Shown: in pieces, positions 15,601 through 27,700 of the stretch
How positions within the stretch are numbered: position 1 is the stretch's first letter
How the letters are laid out: each line of letters begins with the position of its first letter
NCBI RefSeq assembly: GCF_020085105.1
Contig: NC_058064.1
Span: 14,057,001 to 14,121,000, forward strand
Direction: 5' to 3'
Source: Siniperca chuatsi
Taxonomy: Eukaryota; Chordata; Actinopteri; Centrarchiformes; Sinipercidae
Length of the DNA: 64,000 nucleotides
The notes under the pieces: generated by a model
What the model saw: the letters and a program-made list of their open reading frames with translations, nothing else
What the model was told of the DNA's origin: nothing
Database searches by the model: none
Position numbers and translations under genes: made by a program

Positions 15601-18020
15601 CTGACAGGGAATGAGATTATCTCATTGTCTAGTGTTGTCAGCTAGTTGTTTCTCGTGCCAGCTAACAGCTGCCCGGGAAACTCCCGTAATCTGCACGGCC
15701 CTCAAACTTTATTATGATTACAGGGATCCAAGTTTAGGATGTTTTGTCACCCAAGTTGCCAGATCGTCTATGAAACACAGAATCCACACACTACATACAA
15801 TTTCAACCCATCTGTTCCCGCAACCTGGCAATCCACACCCCAATCCAAGAGGGGTGTGCGCAGCTGCTCTCAGCGCAGGCAGACGGGCCAGCTAAGTTAA
15901 TGCTAGCTGTTGTCAAAATGTCGCAGACGAAAAAAACTCCTGTATTTTGAAACCTAAATGTTGGCAGGTATGATCTCAACCCACCAGTAGAAGTAGCCAA
16001 TGCTGCAAAAAAAAAGAAAACGCATGATCTCTCACTGGCTTCCCACCAGCAAAGATTTTCAATTGTGTTAGTTAGGACAAATGTCCTAGCACTTTGGCAG
16101 GATAGCAATTTTTGTAGAGATTGGAGGTGTGGCCTTCTCGTTAAGTGTATCATCTTGTCACTGGCTCTTTGATTTATATGACACCATGTGTCTTTAAACC
16201 AATAACTGACCTTATCATAGCCTACCCTGCAGTCTTTTTCAGTTTGCCTTTTGGCCTTTTGCTCCACAGCGTTTTAGGATGCCACTAAAACATTGCTTGC
16301 TATTTTAAAATCAGATCTGAGTGCAGCCTCCTCCTCCTTTTGTTCCCTCCAGCATGCAGAAGAGGGGTTTTGGCCTTGAGGGATTCTATAGATACAGTAT
16401 ATGCGTAATGTGTTGCTTGATCAGCGCACAGGATCACACACACAGACACACCAATTTCACCTCTATAAACCCAGTCAACAGCCGTCTCGACGCCACTCAA
16501 ACCTTTCAGCTTTTCCATTCATGTGCACGTCCACTTGTGCTGCTCAGACCACAGTCCTGCCTCTTAAGAGTGTTGGAAGCGGTGCTCCTGCCAGGCCAGT
16601 TTGTCACATTAATCATTGGTATGTTGGAGATTAGCACACCATCACAGTCTGACTCAGAGGATGACAAGGGGCTTTGTATAGATTTTATATTTCTTGCTAG
16701 TAGTTGGCTACAGGACCTTACAGACATTTGACACCACACTGGACCACATACAAGTTAGCAGCCTCACACTCTTCACATGCTTGGCTCTAATAGAGAGCTT
16801 CCAAAATAATGTTCACCATTTTGGAAATAGTGAAGTTGGAAATTTATCTTTCTGGCTGTATTGAATTTAGAAGGATATTTTTTGGCCTATTGATTTAAAA
16901 TGAATTACTGCAGTTTTGAAAAATGCATTCATGAAAACTATTAATAATTTACATGCTCATCAGAGTATACAAAATGTCTATTGTATTACAATGTAGTCAA
17001 TTTATTGTGCATAATTGTGCATTCTAAATTATATACTAAGTTTCAATCTGCTCCAAGTTTGCTTCACTAAAATTCTCAAAAATGTCTATGAAGCACTCCT
17101 GTTACTCCTCATGTTAGTAAATCAGATTCACCTATTAAGTATCTCAAATATTTTGCAGTGATGTGACCTGTTTTGATATGTGGGTTTAGACCATGAAATG
17201 TAGAACAAGAGTCTACAGCCATCCTAGCAGTTCCTTGAGGCTGTAGGCTGTGAGGCATAGCAATGCTAACATGCTGATGTAGCAGGTATAATGCTTATCA
17301 TGCTCATAATCTTAGTTTAGGTGTTAACATGCTAACATTTGCTAATTAGCACCAAACAGTGCAGCAGAGGCTGATGGGAATCCCATTAGTTTTGCAGGTA
17401 TTTGGTCAAATTAAAATTTTTACCTGATGATTCATCCTAAGACGGACATTGCCAGGCTGCTAGCATGGCTAAAACACGTATGTAGATATACAGTAGTATC
17501 TGTGATGTCCCCCATAGTTTTCAGAAGGGATATTCACAAATCAGATTTTAGGTTCATGTTTGCCACCATTTTGTCAGTCACCTGGAGCCAGCAAATCTAA
17601 ATTTGAGCAAGTTTTGAGTGGAGTCTGGGTGACGCTAAAGTGGAGCAAGCAAGCAGCAACCAACACAGTCTAGTAGACCTGTCAATCAAGCAAACACCCC
17701 CAAAAACATCCCTTTCAAAGGCAGTCTTGTTAATGGAATAACAACTTCGACCCAGAAACATACTAAAAGCAGTACAATTATTTTGATTCCTTGTGTAAAA
17801 AAATGTATATTGAGCTGGGAGTCTTTTCTATTAAGTTCAATACAGCAAGCATCAAGTGGCCTTTAAACTGCATGTTAACTGCATGACTTCAACACTTCAC
17901 TGTGGTGTTTGTTGCTTGGTTTGGCCCTCTGTGTCACAAGGTCAGAGTCATGAACCCACACCTGTCTGCAGACTTGCTGATGGACTCCTTTTGTGTCTTT
18001 CACCAGGTATGGGACACTAA
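644..18020 (+). CDS. cald1: caldesmon-family actin-binding protein, 3' part of gene (10 exons; 5' end outside window)
   Basis: Exons 644-756, 1820-2087, 4097-4234, 10194-10237, 10470-10548, 11565-11705, 11881-11976, 13424-13492, 15203-15239 and 18007-18020 join in one open frame of 332 residues with matching phases at every junction. The first part is a charged helix rich in E, K and R (DDAESEEFERMRQKQQEAEA). The C-terminal part has the caldesmon landmarks in order: RAEFLNKS, SKIDNRLEQYTSA, RNIKSMWEKGNVF (calmodulin/actin-binding site of caldesmon), GRINDWLNKTPE and KRSLWENKGASPTK. Known caldesmon binds actin, tropomyosin and calmodulin and inhibits actomyosin ATPase. Upstream coding exons must lie before base 1. 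The paralogue LSP1 shares part of this tail but, as I recall it, lacks the RINDWL segment, so cald1 is preferred; a fish gene named lsp1 or non-muscle caldesmon is the alternative. The protein ends with a 15-residue tail (ending GMGH) after the point where mammalian caldesmon stops. Exon 644-756 is the least certain exon. Confidence 0.88.
2250..2325. repeat. imperfect palindrome (GCTAGCAAGCTAAGCT / AGCTTAGCTTGCTAATTAGC)
   Basis: The arms around a short centre (TCCGCTTTTGTGGTGGAA) are reverse complements with a few mismatches. It lies in a caldesmon intron and resembles the GCTTAGCTTAGC repeats elsewhere in the window. Confidence 0.5.
5102..7174 (+). mobile_element. Penelope-like retroelement, 5'-truncated, with 658 bp inverted arms
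   Basis: The outer arms 5100-5757 and 6482-7139 are near-perfect reverse complements, and the right end carries about 35 extra bases. The 12 bp sequence ACCCTCTAAACT occurs at 5090-5101 and 7175-7186 and reads as the target-site duplication. The coding strand between the arms holds the C-terminal half of a Penelope polyprotein. The whole unit lies in a caldesmon intron in sense orientation. Inverted terminal structures are known for Penelope-like elements; here the left arm is an inverted copy of the element's own 3' end, including part of its endonuclease domain. Confidence 0.88.
5758..6747 (+). pseudogene. Penelope-like polyprotein fragment: reverse transcriptase C-half plus GIY-YIG endonuclease
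   Basis: The open frame from about 5758 to the stop after 6747 begins DICLNTTYFQFRGHFYRQ and contains AMGSPVSPIVANLYME (RT motif 4 region), YRYVDDTF (catalytic YVDD box), RKPTHTDQYLLF (typical of the family) and a GIY-YIG-like endonuclease core with VVYSIQC, YIGET and QHRR. The N-terminal RT motifs are missing, so it cannot encode a full polymerase. The open reading frame itself extends back to 5659, but those first codons are the inverted left arm read in the wrong sense. The frame is otherwise intact, so the insertion is fairly young. Confidence 0.88.
8490..8880 (+). repeat. diverged interspersed repeat, partner of the copy at 29450-29880
   Basis: Features such as ATATCTGGCTCTTTAGCTTCTAAATGCTCCACC, the TTTGGTCT stretch and CAAAACCAAAATTTGCAGTT recur in reverse complement at 29450-29880 (GGTGGAGACC..., GGAGCATTTAGCAGCTAAAGAGTCAGATAT). 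Similarity is patchy, so this is an old copy. Confidence 0.5.
13397..13419. repeat. (CT)n polypyrimidine tract at a caldesmon splice acceptor
   Basis: A perfect CT run ends three bases before the TGACAG acceptor of exon 13424-13492, so it forms that exon's polypyrimidine tract. Confidence 0.85.
17230..17480 (+). repeat. teleost interspersed repeat, shorter copy
   Basis: CATGCTGATGTAGCAGGTAT...CTAACATTTGCTAATTAGCACCAAAC...TTTTGCAGGTATTTGGTC parallels the copy at 38755. It lies in the last long caldesmon intron. Confidence 0.6.
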
Positions 18021-19725
18021 TGTCTTGAAGGAGCCACTAAAGCTGGGGACCACGACAATCCAAGACTCTTCCTTTGACTTTGTCTTAAGAACCAAATAAA
18101 TGATCACACTCCCAAGAGGGACCCCAAGAAAACCGAGGGACAGGAGAGACGCTGTCCAAGCACTGTACCGAAACAGCATCATATTTTTGTACGGTTGCCA
18201 CGTAGAGTGCCTTTGCACAATGAGTTTTGCTTTCTAAAAGAAACAAAATGCTGTGAAATTTGGACTTTTGTAATTACTATTACTAATTAATTACTTTATA
18301 CAATCCTGCCAGGAAGAAAAAAAAACAAATTAAATTTAGATTTATCTGTTGTACTCCATGCCGACAGTTTTGATAGAGACAGAGTAGATGAGTTTCCACA
18401 TTCCAAAGAGATGGGTGAAATCAGTTCTCTCCCCTCATACAGTACATTTTCCATCTCTTTTTTTAATTTATATTTAAAGCAAAAGCTTCACACATTGCTA
18501 TTTTATTCAACATTCACCAGTTCAGGATAGAAATATAAGCACTTCTAGAATTTAGCTGATTTCACTTTTATTATGTCTTACCAATAGTGCAGCAATGGTC
18601 TGAGTAATATATGTTAGCACATGTGATGTTTTGAATATGACCTATCATACTGTATCTTATATAACATCTTTATACTCATAACAAAAGGTATTTTTGCTTT
18701 TTTTGTATCCAGAAACTATTCACCAATAAGGCAGTTAATTACGGTGGTGATAGGAGTGTTGAATATTCAGAAGGCCATTATGACTTTTATTATCCTTTGT
18801 CATTTTATTTATGTTTTAATGTGTTTTGTCCTTTTCTATTTCTAGCTGTTTTGTAGCTTTTGTACTTGTTTGATCACTTTAAAATCTTCAGACATTCCTC
18901 TTCAAAAGCAGGTGCACAAGGTGCCTCCGCTGCTTAAAAGCTTTAGGTTTTATAATGTAGAAAATCGGCAAACCAGTCGTCTTTTTTAAGTCTACCTTTA
19001 ACTTCTTTATAGCTTCTATGCACACTCTTATGTTCAGCGATAATTTTCTAATTGAGGGCATACAAAGTAAAATCAGGGTGCCTAAGCATATAGCAAGTTA
19101 CTAGTTCAATACAAGGATATTTACCACTATGTAATTCTTCTGGCCTTATGATTGCAATGAAAACACTTATGACAGCTGAGGTACAGTACATGATAGCCTC
19201 AATGCAACTCAGTATGATATTAAGACTTGTGATTTTCATGTTTAATTTTTACTGACATGGTCTTAAGTAGCACATTCCCTTTCATAGTTTTTGCGCGACA
19301 CAAGCTCTGATAATATTAACCATTTGCCGGGGCATTAAATTGATCAATGTTACTGCTCAAAAGTCTGACAATCACATTCCATGGCTCCTGAAAAGAGCAG
19401 GGGAGCTTGACCAAAATACTTTGAAGCGTGATTTAATGTGACATTCATGTTCTTTTTTAATACAGTGGTTTCATAATGCCGTTGTTTTTTTTTTTTGTTG
19501 TTTGTTTTTTACAACCTTGTGTCCATTTTATGTTTTTTAAAGTTCTTTTATTTCCATGTTTAACCAGACACTTGTTGTTTGTGTAGTGCTAAGCCTATGC
19601 AAAACACACTATCTGTAGTCTCTCTAAACACTCCCAATGTCATACAAGTGGGCAGTTTCCAACTGGATGTTTTAAACATTGTACCCCTGACTCAACAACA
19701 GCAATAAAGACATTGAGGTATTCCA
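18021..19725 (+). other. cald1: 3' untranslated region of the caldesmon-family gene
   Basis: After the stop at 18018-18020 there is about 1.7 kb of AT-rich sequence without splice sites or a convincing reading frame, ending shortly after an AATAAA signal at 19703-19708. The next unrelated repeat begins near 19822. The length of the UTR is inferred from the signal; earlier poly(A) sites are possible. Confidence 0.6.
19703..19708 (+). terminator. polyadenylation signal AATAAA for the caldesmon-family gene
   Basis: Canonical hexamer at the end of the long AT-rich 3' region that follows the last caldesmon exon. It is the last such signal before the intergenic repeats start. Confidence 0.55.
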
Positions 19726-19821
19726 CATTGTTAAGTTTCCTTCAATAACTCCACCACTCTACTATGGAACACATTACATACTGTAGCAGAGTGTTGAATT
19801 GTCGATTATGGAGCCACAAAA

Positions 19822-19925
19822 TTCAATTTCAATTCAATTCAATTTTATTTATATTCATAACAGAAGTTATCTCATTGCGCTTTTCCTATAGAGCAGGTCT
19901 AGACAAAACTAACAAAATGTATCAA
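19822..19925 (+). repeat. teleost AATTCAATTCAATTTTATTTATAT repeat
   Basis: AATTCAATTCAATTTTATTT followed by AACAGAAGTTATCTCATTGC and TATAGAGCAGGTCTAGAC, a common fish interspersed motif, just beyond the caldesmon poly(A) signal. Confidence 0.55.
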
Positions 19926-22900
19926 ACAAGTCAAAATACCTGAATACATCAATAAATAATATTGTTAAATAATTAAAGAGTGTAATAAGAAATTTAAAGC
20001 TTTATAATTTTCTTTTAACCTCCTGTCAGTTGGTAAAAAATAAAGCAAAGCACTTTTTTTTTCTTACCACTATCATTTGATTGAATGAATTAAAATAATA
20101 TATTTTACTCTGCTATTTATCTTTGACTAGCTCATTTAAGTTTTCAAGTCCTTCATTTTCCTATTTTTGAGGGTTTTGGCACAATCAATTTAGTCATTAA
20201 CCTATTTTCGACATGCAAAATTTACATTTCCTCACCACATTTTCAATTTTCCTTGTGCTAGCTTAACTAGAAACACTGGTGGCTAAACCCGCTGAGCACC
20301 AGCCTTTTCAGCTAGCTACCTAGCTGAAGCTAACTTTTGTCATAAAAACTACACCAGCCAGTGCACATAATTATTACAGATCTGCTGTAGTAGCTAAAGC
20401 ATTTTAGATAGTTAGTAAATGTTAGCAGTTTAACTTAGCTATTTAACTTAGTTTGTGTGATACTATGATAAAAGAGTCATTAAATCACACAAATCTACAA
20501 TGTCAGGGATGGCACTAAAATCTACAACCTATTTCCAAACTGTGTCCTTGAAAACTAGCGACACTTTAAGAAGAAGATACAGTAGATGGTACCACGTGAC
20601 ACGTATCGTCCAAGTAGCAGTAGTTGCTAACTTTGTTAGTGTTAGCTTGCTGGCTAAGTTTGGTTGATGCTTGGTGGTAAAGGGGGAAAAAAAGCTTTCT
20701 GCTTCTTTTTGACCAACTGATTGGAGGTTAAAGGAAAGTATAAAGGTTTAGATTTCTATTCACACTATTTTAATTACTTAACTATTAATATTATTTGTTG
20801 GTGTATTCAGTTATATTTTTGACTGTTCTGATAACATTCTGTCAATTTCGGTACTCTATATAGTCGATTGACAGAAAATAACTGAATTACTACTACGACA
20901 AGTTTGATAAGTGATTAATCATTTAAGTCATTTTTTCAGCTGCTTTCAGCTTCTGTGAGGATTTGCTTCTTCTCTGCATTGTAATGTTGTAAATTGAATA
21001 TCTTTGGGTTTTGGACTGTTGGTTGGACCTGTAATTAGATTACATAGTTTTTAAAGGACAGACTAAGGACCCTGTCCTTGTCAACTCTTCTGCTGCCTTC
21101 AAGTGTTGTCAGAAATATTGTAAAGTTGAACTGTGTCAACTTGAATGAAGGATTTTATCATCATCAAGTGACCAATATGTGGTAGAATTTTGATGGTAAA
21201 AGTCGGCATTAATTCATGATTTAAAAACTGTTGCATGTCTTTTCTACTTACATAGATTACATACTCCAGCACAAAGCAGCTCTTTGCTGTATAAATTCTC
21301 AAAAGAAACAACAAAAAACGTTACAAGATCTGTTTTTTTATCTCCAGTCAAATAATACTTTGAGGAGGAACATGTTGTATTTCCAATTTCTGGCCTCAAA
21401 TGTAGTAGATTGTGAGGAGCACTTGAAGGCAGCATTCCTCTCCATGTATAACTCATCTTCTGCCTCCAACAATAGAACTGACAACCGTAACCAGTCATAA
21501 AAAAGATATGTGGTCACATGATGGACAGAGTGTGCTTTTTGGTTGGGGAGGATGATTGAACTTGTCTCTGTCTGGATGTGAAAGAATAAGACCTGAACTT
21601 GCTGCTAATCCCAACTCTTCCTCAGGGATATACAGGAGGTAAGATCTGAGCATGACCTCTGGGTGCATGACAGCAAAAAGCTCAATAACATCTTGCATTG
21701 TGTTTGAATCTGCATTGAAGTACAGTTCATATTTTGTTGTTTTTAATAAAACTGAGTTGTATGTTTTGTTAAATTTGACAAAAACCTAAGTGAGTTCTGC
21801 TAAATTAAAATTCCTCAGCATCATCTAACAACTAGCTGTTACTCATATTAAGTCATAAATGCTGAATTAAACTGGCTCAGACATTGCCTAAGTAGACTCT
21901 TAAAGATTTTATGATGGCTTTTCTTTTATGTATTCTGATCTGTGCAGTGCATATACTGGTGATAAAGGTGCTAAGCTCGCCCCTGAGACTGCCGTGTTGG
22001 TAACATGCTTTGGGCTTTGACTTAATGCTGCATAATGCCGAAACCAGCACCCGCAACATTCCTGCCACTGTCAGACTGTGTGTTATTCCACAGTTTCAGC
22101 CAGACGGGGACTGACCGCATGCATTAAAGCAAATACACATAATACCCCAGCCATGACAGCCCTCATACACTGTGAATTCCTTCTGGGTTTCCAGTCAGTG
22201 CTTTTCTTCAACCAGATGGTATTCATATATTTCTCCTTTTTCTATCTTTCTCAGTCTCACTCACTTTCTCCTCTTCACATTTCTCTTTCCTTGTCCTTTG
22301 ACGTCAGCTGCTCAGTCTGATGACACAAGTAACAACAACCGCACAAGGACTCCAGGCACCACAATGTTTGAACAGATATGTAACAGAATTTAAACAGGAG
22401 CATGACTGTGGATAGTAACCATATAGGGAAGGTGTAAATATCCGGAGATTGAATGTGCAGCTGGCCCTTTGAAACGACTTGGAAAGAAAGAACAGGACCG
22501 TAGCCAGGCAGAAGGAGGAGGGAGGGTGGAACTGGGGATGTGGAGCTAATTTTCTTTATCCCAACATCACCCATTCAACGTGTATAAGTCACTATTAGTA
22601 ACAAAAACCTGGAACAAACCTGTTTTTATCATGGGGAATATGTTTAAGAAACAAGACAAACTCCTGAGAGGCATTGTTGTGAAAATGTTCCCCCAAGCAG
22701 CAGCTGACCAAACCCGCAGTGACAAAAATAGCCTGTCTGAATATGGGTCCCAGCTCACTGATTTACTGTGAGCACGCTGAGGTGAGCCAAACCCATTGTC
22801 TGGAGGAGTATCTCCACACCTGTTCAAAAGTACGCTCTGTTATTCTTAAAAATAGACCCTCGCTCTCCCCCACTGTTCAGCCTACTGACACCGGTTTTTA

Positions 22901-22978
22901 TGATATGGTGATTTATAAACCCATGGAAAAAACGTGGTCCACGAGACTTGTGCATAATCATGTTCTGACATGTAACTG

Positions 22979-22979
<1 letters not shown>

Positions 22980-23016
<37 letters not shown>
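22980..23016. repeat. (AT)n microsatellite
   Basis: Uninterrupted alternating T/A run of 37 bases; it creates spurious YIYIYI reading frames. Confidence 0.95.
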
Positions 23017-23019
<3 letters not shown>

Positions 23020-23239
23020 CACATAAGGGACTTAATGATAGCATAGCCTTATTGAATACATCCCTGTAACCTTGACTCTAAATACCCCAATGTCTTCTTA
23101 AGTTAAGGAGGCTGGATCTTGTGTCGTAACACTTCTTTAAAATAAAAATAAAAAGTTATACTCAAGAAAGATACTGTGTGTAATGAATATGAACTTGCTG
23201 CATTTTCTTGATTTGATTGAAATTGAAGTGTCAGTTTCT

Positions 23240-23960
23240 GATATTAAAGGGGTACTCCAGCAATTTAGCATTGCACTTTTATCAGGTTGGCAGACTTGGG
23301 GAGGATGATTGAACTTGTCTCTGTCTAAATATGAAGGTATAGCCAGGAATTAGAGCTTAGCTTAGCATAAAGACTGGAAGCAGGGGGACAAAGCTGGACT
23401 GTCTTTTTTTGTCTAATCGAAGTGTAAAAAGGACAAGTGGTGGTTTTACAGGGGTTTATGTGCTGGATTATTTCTTGACCCGGGAGCAGTGACTTCCTTG
23501 AGTCTTCACTGGTTGCCTAGCAACCTCATGTTGACAAGACTCCAGATTTTAGAGTGGTATGGTATCGATCTTCTCATCTACCTCTCAGCAAGAAATAAGA
23601 AAATTTCCCAAAATATCAAGAATGGTCAAAAACAGAGCAGCAGAGGCCATGATATCCTGACTTGTAGTCCCTAGTATGGCTCAAGCTTAAAAAACCCTGG
23701 TTCCCGCATTTCCCATAATGCAACTCAATTGGTTCTTTGATTAGACTCTCTCTACCTGGTAAACACCCACGTCTCGGGTTTGTAATGCAGGATTTCTGTT
23801 ACAAATTTGAAATCTCAAGCCCAATACAAAACAAACCCTGATGACATCATCCATGACATCATCAGGGTTGTTTTTTCAGACTTTAGAAAGCTCCTCCAGA
23901 GCCACAGAGGACATTATACATCTGTTTTTACGGGTTGAGTGGTACTCCTCATGGCATGGT
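23240..23960 (+). repeat. composite repeat block
   Basis: First part (GGGGTACTCCAGCAATTTAG, GCTTAGCTTAGCATAAAGAC, GACTTCCTTGAGTCTTCACT) belongs to the same broad family as the fold-backs at 31.3 and 32.3 kb; the second (CCCATAATGCAACTCAATTG, GATGACATCATCCATGACAT, GAGCCACAGAGGACATTATA) is another abundant fish repeat. The phrase GGGAGGATGATTGAACTTGT in it also occurs at 21546-21565. Confidence 0.5.
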
Positions 23961-24791
23961 GCTGATGTGTTTCTTGAGGATTTTTGAAACATTGAAGAAG
24001 CATTGAAATCAGATTGAATTGTTTCGCTTTTGACAGAACAATAAGCTGTTACGCATGAATATCGAACTAAATCACACTTGTTATGATGGACATTTCTCGC
24101 AGCGTACCACGCGGCCTTTTGAGCACCTGGAAAATTGTTTACTGAGTGTACATATCTGAGCCAATATGATATGCGTAGCTTCAGATGTGTGCACTCCTGA
24201 TAGTTTCAGTGCTGTTCAGACTCTAGTCGGCTGCCTGCAGCCTTGATCAGTGCCAAGAGGAAATGGCTGAGGATTAGGCCTGGAGCTGTTTAAAGCCTTG
24301 GGCCTCTGCTTGCAGTGCCCATGGTGGAATCATTTCAAATTCTACAATTGCTCCAGTCTCACAGCATGTAGCCAAGGTTATTTTTTTCTTTTGTAGGTTT
24401 TGGTTTAATTGTTTGCACAAATGATAAAAGCATTGAGAGGAGAAGAAAAGAAGATACAAATGAGGGAAAGAAGCGCTTGTAAAAACATTACAGTCGATAA
24501 GACAAAGAGGAAAATATCAGGAAGACAAACAACAATACAAATCACAGCAAGAAAAACATTCCAATGCAAAAATGAATATATGGAGCCGTATTTATATTGA
24601 GCTCCAGAAAATTGAAAGTCTGGTTATGTGTGTGTCAGTTTGACAGCTGCATCAAAACTCTTTTATTATCTCAAGGAAGGAAATTCATTAAAAATGCATC
24701 TTGTCTTCTGTGTGGTGAATTGAAGTGGGGATTCTTGATGTTTCAATGCATTGTCTGCTTTCCTCTTTGATGCAGGTAATTGGAATCCAAG

Positions 24792-27700
24792 ATGTCTGGA
24801 GAAGAAGTAGTGGGGGAGATGCTGTGAGTACCTTCATTACATTTTAGTAGTGTTTCTAGTGTTCTGAGTTAAATCGACAGACAAACTGAGCTGATTTCGA
24901 CTGATTGCTCCGAATGTTCACATCTTCACTTCTTTTCTTTTCAGGGAGGAAGGTAAGTAAGAGTTTGGGAGCATTCACTGTGTTTTCAAAAGCAAAATGT
25001 CACTTTCAAGGTTCTGTTGCTAGACGTAGCTGACCTAATTATGTCTCCTCAGAGGTAGAAACCCAGGAAGAGGAAGGTAACGGCTTCTGCATGGCTTCAC
25101 ATGTGTGTATCGTCTTGTTTCCGGTGTGTCTGCTGCTGTTACAGTGTCTGCTGTCAGTGATAAAAGCCACAGCAAGCTTTTCAGTTTGTCATTTTGATTT
25201 ATACCATTGGTGCAATATGACAACACAAAAGACATAAGACAGAGTTAAACAATGGTGGATGTGTCAGATCGTACAGATATTAAGACAAGACAGCAAAACA
25301 GTTTATGACAGCAAACAATGTAGCTGCAGTGAAGGTATGGGAGGCTAAGTTCAGCAAGATAGATTTTGGTGGTGTATGTGAGGTGTCATGTGTGGTTGGG
25401 GTAAGCAAGTATGTATGTGTAAAATAAGTTACGACAAAGAAAAGAGAGAAAAAAGACAAAAAATGCTAAAACATACTTCTTCCTCCACTGACATACTTCT
25501 TCCACAACCCGAACGATGATGACATTTTTCCCGTTCTGTGTCGAGATTTGGCTCATTTCTGATAACAGGGCACAGTGTGTGATCCTGGATCAATCCCTGT
25601 TTAGCTTTGTTCAGAATGTCAGACACCAGCATTGGTTTCAGTGCATCCCAAGAGACATCACAGTGCTCAGAGTTCAAATCCCAGCCTCAAGCTGTTTTCC
25701 AGAGTCTCATTGATCCACTAATCCCTGTTTAGTTCACTCACACGTGAAGACACTGAAAGAAGAAGATTTGTATGTATGTTTTTGTTGGTAAATAATGCCT
25801 TTTTGATTTTGTAGTGCAAGTGTGTGTGTGGTGCCATGTCTTCTTTTGTCATGTTTTTGGCCAACAATAATAAGAATTTTCATTCATTCTTGTTTTGTTC
25901 TTGCTATATAGAAGAAGCTGCTCCTGAAGTAGAAGGTAATTCTCTCGAAATATTTTTCTTTGTGCCATTATAATTCCATCTGTGTTTTTATAGATCATAA
26001 TACTATTCATATAGAAAAAGACTAAGATTAAATGTGTCACTTAATATTATAATACTTTTATGTGTAGTGCTGCTCATAGCATCGCTTGTGCCATCATAAA
26101 TATTACATACATACCCATTTTATCAGTAAAAACTCTTAACTCCACCTGCACATTACAATAAAAATGTAATTTTCACTTCTCCTTTACCTATATCAACATT
26201 AGCATTTTTTATGCTTACCTATTCACAAATCACTGCTGTGTTGGGCTGCCAAGGAGCTGAGTTAGTATTTAATGATTTCATCGCAAAATGAGATATCCAC
26301 TTTGTGAAAATTGTGACATCCACTCAGACAAAATTACTGTTTGCATGCAAGTAAAACTCAGTGCCGCTTACTGTTGAGATTGTAGCTCTTTTCATCTGTT
26401 CACTGACAGAATATTGACATTTCAGAGGCTTAAACATCTAAAACATTTTATTTGATCTGACAATTTTCTGATATGTTAAAACATACATGTTTTTCACATC
26501 ATATATACTGTATGTCTTGCTTATTTTATGATTGCAAAGAAAAATTATCATATTTAACCCTTATGCCATTTCCCTTAGCAGTTGTAAACATGTTGTTTCT
26601 TTGCATTTTCTTCTGACAATGTGACACATTTAATCATATTTTCATTATTTCACACCACCTTAGAACCTCCTCCAGCAGAAGGTAATGACGATTTTCTATT
26701 GTTATATTCTATTCCGATATAATATATATAATAGTGTTCAATGATAAAGTTTTAACAACTATATTCGTATACATATGTGAATAAAACATCATATTGCTTT
26801 GAAATATGACACCTCTTATATGGCACATGCTTGTAGCTGCCATGTCAAAGCTGCCAAATGCCATGAACATTTACTGATCTATTCTCCTTGTCTTGCATTT
26901 ATTATGATCGCTGTCGCTGATCAACTGCCTCTTCACGTTACCTTTACAAAGAGCCTGCAGAAGAAGGTAACGCATGGTGTGACTAAATAACACTATATCA
27001 CTCTGGTTTTTGCATCACACCATGTTTTACAGTCATTTAGTTGGGGCAGCTCTCAGAATATCTCAGAACAGCTGAGATATTTGTGGGAAATAGTAATAGT
27101 GACTTTCAATGTTTTCAATTCTCTTTTGCGGATGTGGTGTAAATATTTTCCTCTTTTAATATTTATTCTGATAACACACTTTTATAAAAGAACTGCCTCC
27201 ACTGTCTAAAAGTAAACTAAGCTTTCATGGCTTGAAGCCCCTAGAGTGCTTACACCAACCCAGTATGACAAGGCCCACAGAAACGGTTTAGACTTTCTAT
27301 TTCTCCTTCTGACAGGCAAGAAAGTTTTTCATATCAAAATATATAAAGTAGGTATCTTACCGAAGTGAAAAAGTATTTGCAAATAATAAAGTAAATCCAG
27401 TTGTATTCTGCCAGCTGATGCACTAACATGTTCTTATGTCCTTTGCCTTAGAGTCTCCAGCTGCAGATGAAGGTACTGTAACTTACTGATCATTACTGTA
27501 GTTCAGCGGTGGAAAGTAACTAAGTACATTTACTGTGCTTGAGTACAATTTTGATGTGCTTGTAATATTTCCATTTTCTGCTACTTTATACTTCTACTCC
27601 ATTACCTTTCAGAGGCAAATGTACAAAATATTACCAACAAATAAATTATGATGTATTGCTGAAATTCACAAGCTACCCCAGCAGTATATAAAGTATAAAA

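Larger units (their letters stand above)
19726..24778. other. intergenic region between the caldesmon-family gene and troponin T
   Basis: No conserved coding exon was found on either strand. The region holds several interspersed repeats (near 19825, 21545 and 23240-23960) and an AT microsatellite at 22980-23016. The untranslated first exon and muscle promoter of the downstream troponin T gene should lie here or in the last part of it, because the ATG exon of that gene begins with a splice acceptor near 24778; I could not place them. Confidence 0.6.

Noticed and set aside
15803-16267. 154-codon open frame on the minus strand
   Set aside because: It lies in a caldesmon intron, without splice context or recognisable motifs.
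22824-23069. Open frames with YIYIYI runs on both strands
   Set aside because: They are translations of the AT microsatellite.
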